Source: Phaseolus vulgaris (lineage: Eukaryota; Streptophyta; Magnoliopsida; Fabales; Fabaceae). From it: a stretch of 64,000 nucleotides of DNA. The notes beneath the pieces are model-generated. The model was not told the DNA's origin. It did no database searches and saw nothing but the letters and a program-made list of their open reading frames with translations. Of the stretch, positions 22,901 through 35,777 are shown piece by piece; position 1 is the first letter of the stretch; the number at the start of each line of letters is the position of its first letter. A program made the position numbers and the translations under genes. Location: NCBI RefSeq assembly GCF_000499845.2, contig NC_023759.2, positions 41,991,172 through 42,055,171 of the forward strand. Reading direction: 5' to 3'.

Positions 22901-25900
22901 TATGATTTGTCTCTGCATCAACTTCTTCGTTCCTAGTACATGAAGTATGGGGAGAGGTGCTTCCACTTGTACTTTCACCATTCCTCACTGAAGTAGCCCC
23001 AATGTTAGCCGTATGGTGTAATGTGAATTGAAAAATCAAATATTACTTGTGTAGATATACATTATTCATTTTCAGTTGGTATGGCATTGATTACCTCTAT
23101 TTGAGTGCTGAGAAAAGCTATGTTTTGTGTTCTTCATCACATTAGTTCCCTTTTTACTACCTCTATTCTGGTCATTACTTTGAGGTTCCTCTGATATAAC
23201 AGCCCGATCTTTCCCAAATGCTGCATGATTAATTTGGTGAAATTAGTACATAGGCCTACCTTAGGTGGTTTGTCATACATTTAAGGTACTCACGATTTAA
23301 GTATTTAAGGGCAAGGATGTAGCCAAGGTTGAAAAGTAATGTATATCCAATCAAAGCTCCAACACCTATCCAGTACCAGTATGACTGAGTGAAGAAACCC
23401 CGCGATTTCAAAATTTCAACTCCTAGAGGCTCAGTAGAGTTAGGTAGAACCTATCATGGGAAAATATGTTCAAATGTCATATTATTTATATTATAAACCA
23501 TAGGAAGGCATGAAAGTAAACATACAGATTAGTTAAAACTTACATGTCTCCATCTCTTCCCAAGAAACTCATTATTTACAATGGCATTCTGCCCATACAT
23601 CATAGGTGATATCCAGAAGCCCCATAGCCACCATTTTTTTATATTGTCTGGGGCCATAAAGGGAACAAAGATGCATTGTTAGTCTAGAACATAAAGGGAC
23701 AAAGCCTAGGAATGTTTAGTTCTGTATCCATGATACCTTTTGACAGGACAAAACCACTCATAGAAAAAAGGATGGCCAGTGTAAACGACCCAAGTGTTAG
23801 AGCCACTGTCATTTCCCTCCCAATTGCTGCAACTACTCTGAACAGTGCCGAAGCCATTTGATTTACTAGTGCAAGAACAAGGTATTGCTTACACAATCTG
23901 CATTAAGTTGACATATAAATTCTCTATTAGTTATTAGCAGGATTCAAATAGAAAATTAAATAATAGAAAAACTACTAATTCACTAGATTGTTGAGTACAT
24001 GAGAAAGCATAACTTTTTTACCTTCCAACATATGGATCAAAACCAATGACATAGTAGGTAAGGAATACCCAAACACCCACTTCCACAAAAGTCAAAGGGA
24101 ATTTTAGGATCCATGCAGGAAGAGCATATGCCCATGAAGGGAAAAAAAGATAATCCCTTTGTTTGTAGAAAACAGGAAGCCTTGAAACAACCATGGAAAG
24201 TTCAGCCAGTCCATTGAACATAGCCACAACAACCCCATAAAACAAGGCACCCACATATATGCCTCCATGAGTCACTGAATCTCTGTGCATCTCAGTCCGG
24301 AAGAAAATGGTCATGGCAATAATTGCCATTACTGCAAGCTGAAAGGAGGGGAAAGCTATCAGTAAGAACATAACAGCAATAGGCGATAAGACAAAAAAAT
24401 GAAGCATTCAATTTCCAAACCTACTTGGAAAAGCTTGAAGGTGTAAACGAATGAATTGCGTTTCATAAGTAAATATTCTCTGGATAAGCAAGCTTTTAAC
24501 AACTCCCATTTTCCCACTCCATACTTTTTGGTTGTCAAAGCAGCTGGGTGACTCTTAGACTTGTCAAATTCGGTAGCAAGTTCTTCAGCAAGGCTTCTCC
24601 CAACATGAAATGATTTATGTGCCTCTGAAAACTCTTTGGCTGTGACAAATCTATAAGGCTGATCTTTGTGTGCCCAGTACTGCTCCTGATCCTTCCTTGA
24701 TGTTACCTATAACATAATAATTAATGGTCAAAATTAAATGTATGAAACCCTCTTTTACCTGAGCAGACAGATTTAATTGTTGAGCCAATACGCAAGGACG
24801 CTTACTTCTTGCAAAAAGTCTGCCACACCTTTCCTCTCAGGACATTTAAAACCCATTAATTCGAAAAATTCAAGCACGTATTCACGGGGACCCTGATACA
24901 CAATGTGACTATCAGAGAGTAGAATAATGTCATCAAATAGATTGTATGTCTCTGGTGCTGGTTGCAGGAGAGAGATGACTATAGTTCCTTTGAGAATGTG
25001 AACATATTGCTTGAGTGAATTCACAATTTGAAAAGTTGTTGAGCTATCCAACCCAGTGGATATTTCATCCATGAAAAGAGCTTTAGCTGGTCCAACCAGC
25101 ATTTCCCCTGTATATATAGATATATAATTTTTAACTAATAGAATCTTACTTGCAATTAAATTTTCAGGAGATTAAACAAGATACACTGGTGGAAATCAGG
25201 TTAACTTTACCTGTTGTAACACGTTTCTTTTGTCCACCAGAGATACCTCTTAACATTGCATTTCCTACAACGGTATCAGCACAAACCTCTAGTCCCAAAA
25301 TCTGCAAATGTATATCCAAGAAACAAGAGACTTTTAAACAAAATATTAAATGAATTGACAATTATCAGAGATGGATTTTTATGTATAAATTTTACCCTCA
25401 GTATGTAGTCTGTTATCATATTTGCCTTCTGGCCTTCAGATGCTACAGCCTGAGCATTATGAATCAAAAGAACAACCAATTAGCAATCAGTCATTCCTAT
25501 TTTGTATGGAAAAGAAATAGACGCTCTAGTTTTCAAGATAACTAGCTGCTAATGCATGTATCTGAGATTGGAAGCAGCTGCTTTGTGAGCTGTTACAACT
25601 TATTTATTACACACGTTTTAATCATTATAAGTTTCTTGAACTGGTAAGAAATTTTGAAATAAACAGCAAGAAGTAGAAAAATAGAATTTCTGAAAAACGC
25701 ATTCTTCACAAATGAAAATCATTACCTTCATGTAGGCATCAATATCTGGATCAGGCTTGATGCTTGCCTCCTTTTCTCTTCTGGACAATTCCGCTAGCAA
25801 GTCTACAGGTATTAGACATGGTCAAAAGTTAATTTCCTCAAAAAAGTCAACCTGTGTTTGGAACATTGAATTTTATAATGAGTGTAAGCATAAAGAATTC

Positions 25901-27106
25901 CTATCAACTAACCATAACGAGGTCCAACTCCTTGGACTCTTGCGGAGAAGGCCAAGGTTTCTCTAACTGTCAATTCTCCAGTGTGAAGATCATTTTGATT
26001 CACATAAGCAGCAGTTCTTTGGGGTACAAACTCATTCATCCCGTGACCATTATAAGTTACCTTTCCAGAGAACTGATAAAAAGGTCACAGAATATTAGCT
26101 AGAGCTTTAAGATAAGAAAATAGAACTAAAAGCATGAAAACATTGTTACACAAAATAAATGTACTTCTCTTCATTGTTCTAATTCTAACCTTTAGTTTTG
26201 GATCAAGTTTTCCAGCCAAGGCCAACAAGAGTGTGGTTTTCCCAGAACTTGGAGGGCCTAAAAGCAATGTCATTCTGGAGAAGAGAAAATAAAAAATCGT
26301 GTTATATTGGTTACAGAGGTCCTATGGCTAATGCCCTTCTCCTCCAAAGAGATATCAAATAAACACAGCGTCGATACCTGCCAGGCTTTACTTTTCCACT
26401 AACATTCTGGAGAATGTTTAGATGTTGTTTCCTGGTTGGAAGTATATGAAGAGAGTTCATAAGGCCCTTGAAGCAGAAAAATGAAACACAATTGCAGGTT
26501 AGCTCCTTCGCTAAGATCCTTTAGCAAGTTCTAGCATATAATTAAGCTGGTACCGATATACTCACCTCCACAATATTAACTATGAAGTTAGTGAATGTAG
26601 GCAAAGCTCTAGTTCCTACACGAGCTTCTGCTTCGATGTTCAAGTTCTCAAAACGAACCTCTATGGTAGGAAGATCAATTCCAACTCTAATATCATCCAA
26701 TCCAAGGAAGAAAAATAGGAGAAGCCATTAGTACATTTCGATCAAAGGGACCTCTATTAAAATCAAGAAGAAAGAAATGAGAGTGGGATTCTCACCTATC
26801 AATTCTGTCCTTGAGCTTGAGCAAAAACTTCTCATTGTCCTCTTCAGCAGTTCTCACCAGTCTTTCAAGTAAAGCTCTCTTTTCTTGCAACCCAAGTTTC
26901 TGTACATCGATCTCATTGGCTTTCCCATCAGGTGAGGTGAGCAAAGCCTTCCTCAAACGTGCAACCGTGGGAAGCTTCTGAATAGCAGCCCATTTGAGAG
27001 CCTCTTCATCGTTCGGTTGTTCGAATGAGTTTGAGAATATCTCCGCGTCACTGTTCCTCCAAATGGATGAACTTCCAATCCTTAAACTACCCCCACCCTC
27101 TTCCAT
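19911..27106 (-). CDS. PDR-type ABCG transporter A (full-size), 24 exons, 1456 aa
   Basis: Exons on the - strand: 27106-26796, 26686-26566, 26466-26378, 26274-26190, 26072-25913, 25802-25726, 25449-25396, 25301-25211, 25107-24806, 24706-24425, 24338-24022, 23897-23737, 23647-23544, 23450-23294, 23220-23095, 22987-22818, 22731-22399, 22171-21881, 21790-21707, 21601-21468, 21324-21097, 20987-20816, 20549-20295, 20177-19911. The sum is 4371 bases, in frame throughout. Order is (NBD-TMD)x2. NBD1 has Walker [10 protein letters not shown] (K186), signature ISGGQKKR (320s) and Walker B FMDEIS (D343). NBD2 has Walker [10 protein letters not shown] (K907), signature LSTEQRKR and [11 protein letters not shown] (D1032). 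Membrane domains span about 430-770 and 1150-1456. The family pumps secondary metabolites, hormones or lipids out across the plasma membrane using ATP; the substrate here is unknown. Start MEEGGG was set by alignment to copy B. Intron 22 begins with GC, not GT. Confidence 0.94.
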
Positions 27107-27293
27107 ATTACAAACAAAGTCTGAACCTTTAGGGAACCCCAATTGAACTTTTGCACCCCAGAACAAACTACAAACCTGGAGAAGCAACAATAGATAATTG
27201 ATTGAAAGCTACTTTACAAGTTTTTGTTTGTTTTGCTCTTGTTTTGTATGACCCAGTTGGTCCTTTCTTCCCCTTTATAGGTTGAATGAAGAT

Positions 27294-27303
27294 GTATATA
27301 TAG
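27294..27303 (-). promoter_or_regulatory. Probable TATA box of transporter A
   Basis: CTATATATAC on the - strand, 188 bases before the ATG at 27106. It is well isolated from surrounding sequence and at a reasonable distance, so a leader of about 150 bases is inferred. Confidence 0.55.
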
Positions 27304-29788
27304 GGAAGAGAGATGAGATGAGATTTATTTCCATGTGTCAAAATTGGCGAGAGATGGGACATAAAATAGCATAAACAGAACATAGCTGGGTATGAAGTTG
27401 CTTGAAAAAGAGGGGTACGTTGAACAAGGTGGCCACCAACATGACATGCATCCACTTGGTTTAGTTTATTTTCTCTTTTACTTCCTTTCAGCGAAGGAAC
27501 CAAATCGATGCTGACATCACTCATTATGTTATGTTATCCTCTCTTACCTCGGAACTATTATTCAGATTTTCAAGGGTGAGTTTTGTTTTTTGTTTTTATT
27601 GTACAAAGAAAGTTTACATGCACACTTAAAAAGTTTCTCTTTTGAGAGAAGATTTACTTAGAAAGCCAACTCATAATGTGATGGAACAAAAAATTGGTGT
27701 AGAAGAATTTTTTTGTATAATATACTGATATATTATTTCTATTAAATGTTTATGCATATGTAATAGTAATAGAAACAAAATAAGAATTAAGATAATAAAT
27801 ATTACATTCAAAGTTTTCTTTTTTTGTTAACTTGAAGATAATTTTTTTATATTATTCATCAATTTTTATTTATTGATATTTTAAATTTAATTTTTCCTAA
27901 AAATTATTAATCTTAGTTTATAGAAATTTAATTAAGAGTTGATTAAATTTTCTTTTGATTTTTCCTTATTTAAAATACAATAATAAATACTATAATTGTC
28001 AACGTTTTTAATATATGGTTTTAAATTTATGAAATCAGAAAATAAGTTCACATTTAGAATATAAATATATAAAGAGTTGTAATTATTATATACAGTTGTC
28101 ATGGAATAATAATAACAATTTTAATTCTTACAAATTTCAGGAAAAAAAATTAATATATTAAAAATGTTGTATTAAGTTTTTCTCTTCTTATCTTAGTTTT
28201 ACTATTTTTTAATAAAAAAATTATTTAGTATAATAGAAAATAATAACAATAGTAATATATCAATTTTTTCATTTCTTATAAATATCAATAATTTTAAAAA
28301 ATATTTTATTATTTTTTATCTTAATAATATTTACAATAATATTTTTTTATAAAATTTATTTTTTAAACATTTTTTTAATTATTATGTTTTATTTATTAAT
28401 GATTATTTCATATTAAATCATATCTCGATTTTAATTTATATTTATTTTTTAAAAATATTTATTAGCTAAAGATATTTAAGTTGTTATACATTAGTTAATT
28501 ACTTTATTTAATCAAATCAATCAAATTTATATCAAACCTTTCATTCATTTTCTTTCACTTCTTTCTCTTTTTTCCTTAATATAAAAGGACAATGATACAC
28601 ATATACTTTCACTTGATACACACCTATTAAACATTTATTTTTTTTCCTATCTCTCTTCTTATAAGATCATATATATCCTATAAATCTATAATATTAATTC
28701 TATTCCTTTTCTATGTGTACTTAAGATGTTACTCAATATTTTTTGAGTGTTGATGAATCATTTTCCTAATCTAAATAATCTCCATTTATGCTTCTTTTCT
28801 CTCATTTTACACTTTTTCAAATTCATCTTCCAAATCAAACAAAATCTTACACCTATCAAAATGAATGGGAATATATAGCAATGTAAAGAAAAAAGAAGAG
28901 TGAGTATCGTTACGGATATTCACAACTTATTAATTAGTGATTTTATTAGATATTTCAAAAAAATCAAATGAAAAAGGTAAAATTATTGTTAGAAAAATAT
29001 TAAAATTAAAAAATGATTAGAATTTAATATGAAATGTTTATGTTTTTTATTTATACTTGTAAAATTGAAGTTATTTTTAAAGATTTTTTTTAAATTGTAC
29101 TTTGTAGCGTAATTCAAAACTACATTTATTTATATTAATATTTTATTATATAATTTTATTTGAATTATATTTTAACATCAATTTTTTATTTAAGTTTATA
29201 TTTAAAAAAAATTATTTCATGGATATCTACGACTATAAAAAGAACCTGCTACTATTTATTGTACAGAAACTCAGTGGATAAAAAATTGTAAAATAAATCA
29301 GTAAAAAAAAGTTATAACCTAAATTAAATCTTTGTCCAATTCCTTTAGTTGACAATTTAAATGGTTTACACCGGCTTCACTTATGAATCGATATATTTTT
29401 ATAAAACAATTATTATATTTAAAAAAATAAAAATTAATATTTTTTTTTATTAAAAAATATATACGCATATTATAATTAATATATCAAATTATTATATTTA
29501 AAATCAACTTAATTTAATCATCATGACTTATGTTTTACAAAGTACATATCTTATTTTTTAAACATTTGTAAATTAAGTCATATCAATAAATATAAATATT
29601 AATAATAAATAAATAAAAGTATTAAATATAAAATTATATTTATAAATTCATATTTATAATAAAAATATATATAATAAAGGGTAAGTTTAAAAAATTATGT
29701 TTTCTGTTATTAAAAATATGGTCGATCTCTACAAATACATTCAGGTGACTTTTTTCTTTTCTCAACATCAATAACTGTATGAAGTTAA

Positions 29789-29802
29789 GTGTCACGTGAC
29801 AC
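29789..29802. other. Perfect palindrome with CACGTG core
   Basis: GTGTCACGTGACAC reads the same on both strands and contains a G-box core. It is about 2.7 kb upstream of transporter A, so a regulatory role is doubtful. It may be part of an unrecognised repeat. Confidence 0.5.
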
Positions 29803-31049
29803 CGGAACGTATAAATTTAAATCAAAAGTTTATAAACCGTTTTATTTCTAAAATGATAATTACATTTAAAAAATAACAAATGCTATTATATTAAAAAAAA
29901 TTAAAAATATATTTACATTATACTTTATATATTATGAACCACTTTATACAACTTATTTTAATGACTAGTTTCCTTGCACAAAATGAAAACAAATTCTCTA
30001 AAATATTATCTTTTTTATTAAAATGATCATATTAATTCTCTTGCTTAGTAACTGCTGGAGTAGTTTCCTTCACTACAATAATTTTCATTTTTTTTATCAA
30101 TAGTAAATTAAATAATTAAAAAGAGCATTTCAAAGATATTCCAATGATTTTTCATAGTTCATATACATGTTTACTAGAAAAAAATTGTGAACCATTATTA
30201 TAATGTGAAAGTGCAAAACGCCAATAGTTGCTATTACATTACATAATCAGTGATGTCAACATAAGTATATATAGGAAAATTTTACTTCCAACTCTTAAAC
30301 AAATCTTAAGTTGTATATAATTCTTGTAATAAATTTAAAAATAAATATGTGTATATATATATATAATTTTTGATGTAATAAGTTTAAAAATAAAAATATA
30401 TAATAAAGGATAATTTAAAATTAAATAATATAAATAAATATTAAAATAATAATAATAAAAATTATAATATAATTGTATAGAAAAGGTAAGTTATCATATG
30501 CAGTGATGTTTGTTCAAAGTTGGATAAGGAAAAGAATAACAATTAAAAATGAAAACTACACTTTATATGATGTACATGTGATGTGGATATGTATGGGTTA
30601 TGTATGTCAACCCGCTCCACAAATTTCATCATCACTGATTTCATTTCAGAAGCTATTTCATCACTAACATCTATTTCTTTATAATATATATATATATATA
30701 TATTCCTATTTATGGGAGGGAAATATTGAGTTTGATGAGGATGAAGAAGAACATGAATGCAAATAATTGCGACATCATTGTTGACTAGGGGAGGGTCTAG
30801 GAAAGAGATTAATTGAATAAATCTCAATTATTATAATTAATAAGAATTAATACAAAATGTTTGTATATTTATTGTTCATTTTTAATTAGACTTGGTGTTT
30901 GACTTTGAGAACATTAAATACATTTTATAAAATTGAATTCTTAAGATGAAACTTTAAATTTAAGTCAACAACGGCGCTCACCTAATACAGTCTATCTAAG
31001 TTTTATTTTAATTCCATTTTATTATGCTCTACTTAAGGATGAGAATTAA

Positions 31050-31480
31050 AAATATTTATTAAATAATAATTAAATTTATGAATAAAAATAATTAGTTATT
31101 ATATTGACTAAATTAAATATTTTTTTGAGATTAAAAAGTTTGTGATATTTAAAATAATTTCTTTTATTAATAAAAAATTATAAAATAGTTTCTGAATTGA
31201 TATTTAGTTTAGCTACTAAAGTTTTAATTATTAATATCTTATATTATAAATTAGTTTCTAAAAGACTAATAGAGACTATTTTAGAGTATTAGTAGCTAAA
31301 ATCTTGATAACTAATGGTTAGATATAAATTTAAAAACTACTTTATAATTTTTTATTAATAATAGAAACTACTTTAGTTATCAATAATTCTTTTTAATTTA
31401 TAAAATGATTTTTAATTTAGTCAATATGGTAATTAATTATTTTGATCTTTAAAACTAATTTCTATTTAATGATTTTCTTT
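31050..31480. mobile_element. Foldback MITE
   Basis: The two halves are inverted copies of about 190 bases each. For example ATATTGACTAAATTAAA occurs forward near 31115 and, inverted, near 31420. ATTAATAAAAAATTATAAA occurs near 31175 and inverted near 31345. There is almost no unique centre and no coding capacity. Target duplications cannot be set because of the AT-rich flanks. Confidence 0.6.
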
Positions 31481-32194
31481 TACTGAGAGTTATATATTTT
31501 GTAGGTTAGATTTAAAAGAGTTTTTCATTTATAATAAATTACAAATTTTTGTTCTAAATATTGAATAAACTAATCCTTAAAGTGATTATTTAATAAATTA
31601 TAAAATTTTGGTTTAAGTTTAAAAAATAATTATTTCTATTTAATATTATTTTGTTATCTTTGAAATATTTTAAAATAAAATTTTGTCTTTTAACTTTTTT
31701 TTTATATATATATCTAATAATGGATATATTTTTTTAATATGATGATATATGATTTCAATGTATATAATAAAGGTGATATATATGTAAATCAAAATTCTAA
31801 ATTTATTAAGTACTTAATTTAAGTTTTTATTAAATGTTTAGAAAAAAACCAATCATAACAACCAAAAATTTATATATTAAAACTAGATATAACTTTTCAA
31901 TAATACCTGATAGGGGATCTGTATGTGAATGTGACGTGATCACAAGTTTAAAATTCTCTTGAAGGGTTTGTTTTGTTAAGTGAAATAAATGTTGTTTGAT
32001 AAAAAAAGATTTGAAGTTTTAAACAATTTAAAAAGTAATTAACTATTTAATTTGATTGTAAGGTGTATTTTTAAAGTTTAAGTCTTGGATTTATTTGTCA
32101 AATTGTGATTTAAATGATATATAATCGTATATACAAATCAAGGCATTATAGATTTAGGCTAACTTTCACTTTTGAAGTGCTTTAAGTCTTAATT

Positions 32195-32495
32195 GTGCTC
32201 AAGCACTAGCCTTGCACTCAAGCGGTTTGAGGTGCAATTTTTTGGGGGTGTTTTTGACCTCAAATCCGCTCAACAATAGTTTTTTTTGTGCTCAAACACC
32301 AATTTTGTGTGCTCATTGTTACCCCCTGTGCTCAAGCAGTTTGAGGTTCAATTTTTGGGGTTCTCTCAACATTAGCTTTCTACGCTCAAGCACCAACTCT
32401 ATGCGCTTAGTGTCAACACCCTATACTCAAGTGCATCTTCTTGAGCTCAAGCTCCGGTTCTTTGCGACTCAGCGCTAACTCCTTAAGCTTGAGCT
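32195..32495. repeat. Degenerate tandem repeat of about 115 bases
   Basis: At least two diverged units and part of a third. Each has (G/A)CTCAAGCRGTTTGAGGT, then CAATTTTTGGGG, then CTCAACAnTAG, then GCTCAA(A/G)CACCAA. The units begin near 32218 and 32332. It is distinctly more GC-rich than its surroundings. The 88-codon open frame across it looks like chance, since the repeat period, not codon structure, explains the pattern. Confidence 0.6.
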
Positions 32496-34525
32496 ACTTT
32501 TCCAACATTTTTCATTTTCACTCAGTTGCCTCTTGTTTCTTTTCTATAGGTTTTGAAATTGAATTAAATCTTCTGAAAAATTTACCATTTTGTAAATTGT
32601 AAATGATTATAACTTTCTAAGGCCACTAGTTGGTTAAATTCAATCAACTTATGTTTTTAAAACAAGTAAATCTAACACTTATCAAAATGCAAAGTAAATA
32701 TTAGTTTGTATGTTCAATTTATTTGTGAAATATTTAAATGGTATGTATTTCATGAGAATGATGGATTTGTATGAAATCAAGGTCATACATTTAATATAAT
32801 ATATGATTGTTGTTTGATTTGTGTATTAAGTATTGAAATCTATGTTAACAAAGATCATCAAGCTTCACTAATGATCTAAGTCACAAAGACTAATATATCA
32901 GATGGTGAGAAACTGATGAGTAATTTCATACACAACGTTGCGTGTTTGAACTTTAGATTCACCTGTAAATTTAAGTCTTGGTATTGGATCAAATGTTGGC
33001 TTTTGGTAGAGCTTACTTAATATGGGTATTTCGGAAGGCATCAATTGATATTCCGTTTGTTGAATATCTTTGATGTATATATCCATATTTGGTTTATATT
33101 ATTATTGTGTAATAATATTATAATGAAATTGAATTCTTGTGGTTGATACATGGGATTTGAATGTCTAATTTTCTATATGAATTTCAAATCTAATTATTTC
33201 CTTTTACTTAGACTTTTGTATGTTAGAACTTTATTTCATTAGCTTACACTTGTTTTTCTTGTTATTTTGTGAACTGTAATATGTACACGAGCATATACAT
33301 GTGTAGGTATAAGAGCAAAGTCAAACAAATTCAAGTTTTTCAAATCATTTTCAAAGTCCACTAAGTGTAAAACAACCGGTTGAATCGATATTTCAACATG
33401 TGGAATTTTCACTTTCTTTAGAAAACACATATTTTTCAAAAGGATTAAGATTCAATCAGCCATGGATCATCATAAAGAGTGAATTAACAAATTCAAATAC
33501 TTCTAGACACACACACAACCAAAAACAAGGTCTTCAAACATTTTTCTTAAATTTTGAGACATCAAAGCACATTGTTCAACAATATTTAATATAAATAAGT
33601 AATATTTATTTTATAAATTTTGAAGTTTTTAGAGGTATTGTTGTAACGGAATTACGACGGGATGACATAAAAAAAACTTTGTAAAATAGAGAAGTCGCTA
33701 TCATAATTTATTACGAAAAATTATGGAAAATCTAAAAATAAAGGTTTGCACAATTGAATTTCGGGTTGGAGAATGAATTACATGTAAGAAATGTATTACA
33801 CCCTACAACACAACACCCTGTTCTAATATGACACCTTTAATTAAATATGTATAATGAATACAATTTTTTTAATATTTAGTTAAAAAAATATACATGTAAA
33901 AATAAGGAAAATAATTTTAAATTTTTTATTTGAATCCAACAAGAGTTGAGCGGTTCTAAAGGTGAAGGATCAAAGATATTGGTATTCACATTTTTAATTT
34001 TAAAATCTATATATTTTTTAGACTTTTAATATTTAATAATTCATGCTAATTAGTATTAGATAGTGAAAACATCTATGCTTAAAACTTTTTATAAATCATA
34101 CACTAAACAAAGAGAATATAAAATATTGATTATTTGTGTAGATTTTACTTAAGAGAAAATATATCTTTTGGATATTTTTTTATTTATTTGGGCAGTGTGC
34201 CAACATTATATTTGCATTTATTATTTATTATTTTGCTTTTTGCAAAATTTGTTTTGATGATTGTATATGTAAGTAATGGGTGCCAAATGGCAGAAACACT
34301 GGACCAAAGGAAAGGTCCCTGCTTTTTTAAAGAAAATGAAGGCTGGTGAGTGTATAAATAAAATACGGGAGTGGTAAATAGCAAAAGTGCTGGGCCATCT
34401 GAACGAACTCATATTTTTTTATAGAAAAAGTTGCGTATAAAAAGCGGGTGGCAAATAGTAGATATCTTGGGCTAGCCGAGTAGACCCAGGATTTAAAACC
34501 AGATGATGATGTATATGTAAACAAA
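32496..34525. other. AT-rich spacer without a recognised gene
   Basis: Short open frames only, with no domain or exon chain seen. A block near 34250-34520 has several short repeats of the type TGGGCCATCTGAACG and GGGCTAGCCGAGTAG, suggesting decayed transposon sequence, but I cannot define its borders. Confidence 0.5.
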
Positions 34526-34893
34526 GCTGTTTCTTTCTGCACCTCCATATATTCTTCTCTCATCTCCATAAAATTTCATATTTCCAAAAATATTCCTCTG
34601 TAATATTTCGGATTACGTAATATGGAAGTCTTTTTTCAAATTTGTAATTAGTTTCTGGATTACATAATTCGAAAACCTTTTTTCAGATGCATGATTAGTT
34701 TCCGGATAATATAATCGGGAAGTCTTTTTTAGCTTCTGGATTACATAATCTGAATGTCTTTTTTCAAATGCGTGTCCGAATTACATAATCCAGATACTAC
34801 TCTATGGGGGTGGCACACCAAGGATAAAAAGGTATTTGCACATTTCGTATGGGGATGGCAGAAGAATCTATGGAGGTACAGGAAGAAACAGTC
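34526..34893. mobile_element. MULE-type MITE with internal tandem units
   Basis: Ends are inverted (CTGTTTCTTTCTGCACCTCCATA on the left, TATGGAGGTACAGGAAGAAACAG on the right). Flanks GTAAACAAA and CTAAACAAG agree at 7 of 9 bases. Inside, about four units of 45-50 bases repeat. Each has an imperfect palindrome like GGATTACATAATCC followed by GTCTTTTTTCAAATG. It is the same family as 1834-2154. No coding capacity. Confidence 0.6.
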
Positions 34894-35074
34894 CTAAACA
34901 AGCAGGTGGAAAATAGCAAACGTTCTGGGCTATAAATCTAATATGCCCAAGCTCTAAAAACAGTTGGTGTATATATAAAATTGTGGTTTGGATTCAGTAA
35001 AAACATTGGGCCAGAAAACCCTAAACAGCCAAAACGCTGCGCCGCATTGTAGTTCAATATTCAAAATAAAGGCA

Positions 35075-35410
35075 GAGACTTCCTACACCCAACATTTTTG
35101 AACCTGCATCCAACAAAATTTCCAAATTTTGAAAATGCCCTTTATTCCGGAAATGAAAATCCAAAATTGAAAATGATACATTCCAGAAAAGTGAATCTGG
35201 AAGAGATGTTCTAGAAAAAAAATCTGGAAACAAAAATCAAAATTCCATTTCGGATAAGAAAATTTGGAATTGAAAATAATACATTCTGAAAAAATAGATC
35301 CGGAAGAGATTATTGTGTTCTGGAGAAAGAAGTCCGGAATATATTTTATATGTACCATATTTTTTAAGGGTATTTTTATCTTTTCCACTGGAATTGGGTG
35401 TAGTGATATG
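35075..35410. repeat. MITE-like segment with internal duplication
   Basis: The ends resemble an inverted pair (CCTACACCCAAC near 35090 and ATTGGGTGTAG near 35393). Inside, a unit of about 105 bases is repeated (from about 35150 and from about 35255) containing TTGAAAATGATACATTC and TCTGGAAGAG-type words. It is probably related to the neighbouring MITEs. Exact borders are uncertain. Confidence 0.4.
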
Positions 35411-35419
35411 GTGCAATTG

Positions 35420-35770
35420 CCAAGTGTTTCTTCGTCCACCCTATCAAAATTGTTCATGCATAATGCGAAATGATCAAATGTTCATCTAATTCGCTTTCAT
35501 TCCACAAAGTATTTTGCCTCAGAAAGTATTTTGCTTGGAGAAGTTATTCTGAAAAATATATTTCAGAAAATATTATATACGTTCTGAAAATATCAATAAA
35601 AGAATTCTTTTAAAAAATGTTTATTAAAAAAATTCCAGAAAATATGCTTAGGAAAGCTTCCAAAAAAAAGATAAACCAGAAGTAATTAAAAAAAGAGAGT
35701 AAAACCATTTTTTAAAAGAATTGATGGGTTGCATGAAGAATTTTGATAGCATGAAGAAAGAAACATCCCA
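35420..35770. mobile_element. MULE-type MITE
   Basis: Inverted ends of about 40 bases: the left end has TGTTTCTTCGTCC then CTATCAAAATTGTTCATGCA. The right end is its inverse with a few changes (TGCATGAAGAATTTTGATAG then GAAGAAAGAAACA). Both flanks begin CAATT, but a full 9-base duplication is not preserved. It directly adjoins the foldback element that starts at 35778. Confidence 0.5.
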
Positions 35771-35777
35771 ATTTTGG

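Larger units (their letters stand above)
27107..31049. other. Upstream region of transporter A and AT-rich spacer
   Basis: After the leader and promoter of transporter A (to about 27.5 kb) the DNA is extremely AT-rich with long runs of A and T and a (TA)n tract near 30686-30704. No frame has a recognisable domain. Apart from a 14-base palindrome at 29789 I see no structure that I can name. Confidence 0.55.

Noticed and set aside
19911..27106. Transporter A as pseudogene because many separate short frames appear
   Set aside because: The breaks are introns; 24 exons with consistent junctions give 1456 uninterrupted residues.
32212..32478. 88-codon open frame
   Set aside because: It lies wholly within the CTCAAGC tandem repeat; openness follows from the repeat, not from coding selection.
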